From IMG/VR virus record IMGVR_UViG_3300039106_000069, positions 1 to 20,374 of that record: DNA of 20,374 nt. The stretch is one strand, 5' to 3'. A program made the position numbers and the translations under genes. This DNA comes from a virus. The number at the start of each line of letters is the position of its first letter. Position 1 is the stretch's first letter. Shown here piece after piece: positions 19,375 to 20,374 of the stretch. Below the pieces are notes generated by a model. The model was not told the origin of the DNA. It made no database searches and saw only the letters and a list, made by a program, of their open reading frames with translations.

Positions 19375-19706
19375 TATCTTGTAATCTCTGGTGTTAATAT
19401 AACTAAACCTTCTACAACCCTAAGTTTATCTCCTGATCCAGAAGTCACTTCAATATCGTATAAGTATCTTCCAGGTTTCATAGCACTTGATGTGGCTGGA
19501 GGTAAAGAAATTTTAACTTTACCAGTTGCAGCATCATAAATTGTGGCAGTAAACGCATAAGATGTAGTTGAGCTATATGACTTTCTCATCTGAGAAGCAA
19601 CTGTATAACCAGTTAATACAAGCGCAACTCCATTATTACCCTTTACAGTAACAATAGCATTGAATGTAGTTCCCTGATCGATGTATAAATTGCTGGTCGT
19701 CGCCAT
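19374..19706 (-). CDS. Beta-rich virion protein, 110 aa (baseplate/fibre N-terminal type)
   Basis: A 110-aa protein with NLYIDQGTTFNAIVTVKGNNG (6-26), LTGYTVASQMRKSYSSTTSY (31-50), a central GKVKISLPPATSSAMKPGRY (62-81) and YDIEVTSGSGDKLRVVEGLVILTPEITR (83-110). This pattern resembles the Ig-like domain found at the N-terminus of phage baseplate upper proteins (BppU-type) and in many small structural proteins of aquatic T4-like phages. No enzyme motif is visible. It is the first gene of the fibre block and lies just downstream of an exact TATAAATA motif, with AGAG as a weak ribosome binding site. It probably anchors or decorates a fibre or the baseplate. The fold is inferred; the family placement is from memory. 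Confidence 0.75.
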   Translation of the reverse strand: MATTSNLYIDQGTTFNAIVTVKGNNGVALVLTGYTVASQMRKSYSSTTSYAFTATIYDAATGKVKISLPPATSSAMKPGRYLYDIEVTSGSGDKLRVVEGLVILTPEITR

Positions 19707-19717
19707 TTTAATCTCTT

Positions 19718-20128
19718 TTATTTATTATTTATAAAATTTAAAATGTCCTGTATATCATAATCAAAATTAGTTATTATGAAATCACAATTATCTGGAGATT
19801 CGAATACCTTATTGGTGTCTTCAAACCTTCCTTCTTGAATTGTGTTCATCCAAATAGAGATATCAGGATTAAATATGTTTCGTATTTCCATTGTTGGAGC
19901 AACGAAGTCGCATATTACATATTTATCTTCATCCTCGATAGCTGTTTTTGCAAGATCGCGCATTCGTTCAGCCTGACGAATTCTACCTTCCATAGAGAAG
20001 TCCCAGTCATTGTATAATTGTCTAATTGCGTCTGCGTTTAACCAAGAGCAATCTTCTAATTGGTCTTGCAACTTCTCTGATAATGTAGTTTTACCAGATC
20101 CAGGTAAACCGAATATTAGAATTTTCAT
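19718..20128 (-). CDS. Adenylylsulfate-kinase-like P-loop protein, 136 aa
   Basis: A small P-loop phosphotransferase with Walker A GLPGSGKTT (7-15), NADAIR (31-36; compare the D-G-D-x-x-R motif of APS kinases), DWDFSMEGRIRQAERMRDLA (41-60; compare the FS..GR...R motif that contacts the APS substrate in CysC) and VICDFVAPT (71-79). At 136 aa it is shorter than CysC (about 200 aa), ending after IWMNTIQEGRFEDTN and a divergent tail. The reaction, phosphorylation of adenylylsulfate or another small substrate, is uncertain. It shares one base with the upstream glycosyltransferase-like gene (TAATG), with AAAGG as ribosome binding site. Similar genes occur near fibre genes of aquatic myoviruses. It could serve host metabolism or modification of a virion or surface component. 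P-loop kinase is near certain; substrate is not. Confidence 0.8.
   Translation of the reverse strand: MKILIFGLPGSGKTTLSEKLQDQLEDCSWLNADAIRQLYNDWDFSMEGRIRQAERMRDLAKTAIEDEDKYVICDFVAPTMEIRNIFNPDISIWMNTIQEGRFEDTNKVFESPDNCDFIITNFDYDIQDILNFINNK
19719..19733 (-). promoter_or_regulatory. Tandem late promoter TATAAATA + ATAAATA before the fibre block
   Basis: The minus strand reads TATAAATAATAAATA, an exact match to the T4 late consensus followed by a second ATAAATA. It overlaps the last codons of the kinase-like gene. The 14-mer ATAAATAATAAATA is identical to the gp22 promoter region at 554-567. It ends 12 bases before the 110-aa protein ATG. Confidence 0.65.
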
Positions 20129-20374
20129 TATAACCTTTTCTGTTCTTTATCCCATATATTAGAATAGTAATAAGAACACTCATTATATTTTGGTGTTCCA
20201 TACGTATAATGTAATACAGCTGGATTATCAATCTCTTCTTGTTCTCCAACTAAAAAATTCCAGCGAGGTTCTAATTTACCTATATTATTAGCCCAATTTA
20301 ATTCGTGTAAATCTGCCGCACTAGCAGTATTTACATATTCTGGAGTTAATGTTCTACATTTATTACAATTAAAT
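20128..20374 (-). CDS. Probable glycosyltransferase, C-terminal 81 aa (cut by window edge)
   Basis: An open frame enters at the window end and stops at a TAA sharing a base with the kinase ATG. The visible 81 residues include FNCNKCRTLTPEYVN, ADLHELNWA (about 26-34), EPRWNFLVGE (40-49), NPAVLHYTYGTP (54-65) and a charged end. The arrangement LH..NW, E..WN.L, and P...HYT.G.P resembles the C-terminal part of glycosyltransferase-like proteins found in phages and bacteria, in which the HYT.G.P segment is near the active site. The catalytic N-terminal part lies outside the window, so the call is tentative. Coupling to the kinase-like gene suggests a joint function, possibly modification of a sugar or surface structure. 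Confidence 0.5.
   Translation of the reverse strand, partial: FNCNKCRTLTPEYVNTASAADLHELNWANNIGKLEPRWNFLVGEQEEIDNPAVLHYTYGTPKYNECSYYYSNIWDKEQKRL

Noticed and set aside
1-20374. tRNA genes, integrase, attachment sites or a replication origin.
   Set aside because: No cloverleaf, recombinase motif or origin-like iteron set was recognised on either strand; the window is all late structural genes.

Overview
This window is the late morphogenesis block of a T4-like tailed phage (myovirus, T4-type contractile tail). It probably belongs to the marine/freshwater branch of T4-like phages (relatives of cyanophages, pelagiphages and uncultured aquatic phages) rather than to the enterobacterial T-evens. 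The evidence is the T4 gene order (13-14-15-17-18-19-20-67-68-21-22), AT-rich DNA, ATAAATA late-promoter-like motifs, and long, repetitive fibre proteins rich in TLTNKTLTSP-type peptides that are typical of aquatic phages. The host cannot be read from the sequence. Every gene I accept lies on the minus strand, so transcription runs from high to low coordinates. No tRNA, CRISPR array, integrase or insertion sequence is visible, and no stretch over 100 bases lacks a gene.

Layout in the direction of transcription: (1) 20374-19718: the C-terminal end of a probable glycosyltransferase and a short adenylylsulfate-kinase-like P-loop protein, joined by a TAATG overlap. (2) 19706-16816: a 110-aa beta-rich virion protein, an 84-aa connector-like protein and a 762-aa fibre. 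(3) 16732-11881: a 462-aa fibre, a 136-aa small fibre protein and a 1013-aa fibre ending in a peptidase S74 intramolecular chaperone. (4) 11864-7465: neck proteins gp13 and gp14, tail terminator gp15 and large terminase gp17. The slot where T4 carries gp16 (small terminase) is empty. (5) 7382-5298: tail sheath gp18. (6) 5239-4643: tail tube gp19. (7) 4599-570: portal gp20, core proteins gp67 and gp68-like, an EF-hand-like protein, a 142-aa structural-looking protein and prohead protease gp21. (8) 519-1: the N-terminal 173 residues of scaffold gp22, running off the window.

Each of blocks 2-8 is preceded by a minus-strand ATAAATA motif (or TATAAATG for gp18), so the blocks look like separate late transcription units. 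Within blocks, genes are separated by -4 to about +15 bases, which suggests translational coupling. Two or three of the late motifs are followed within 3-4 bases by an RNA hairpin, best formed in front of the tail-tube gene (8-bp stem, GAAA tetraloop).

The genes act together: gp20/21/22/67/68 build and mature the prohead, gp17 packages DNA through the gp20 portal, gp13/14 close the head, gp15 caps the tail, gp18/19 form the sheath and tube, and the fibres bind the host. The system is mostly a well-known one. The least explained features are related accessory beta modules inserted into both gp14 and gp18, the leader hairpins and palindrome cluster, the EF-hand protein in the head operon, and a conserved C-terminal peptide shared by two tail proteins.
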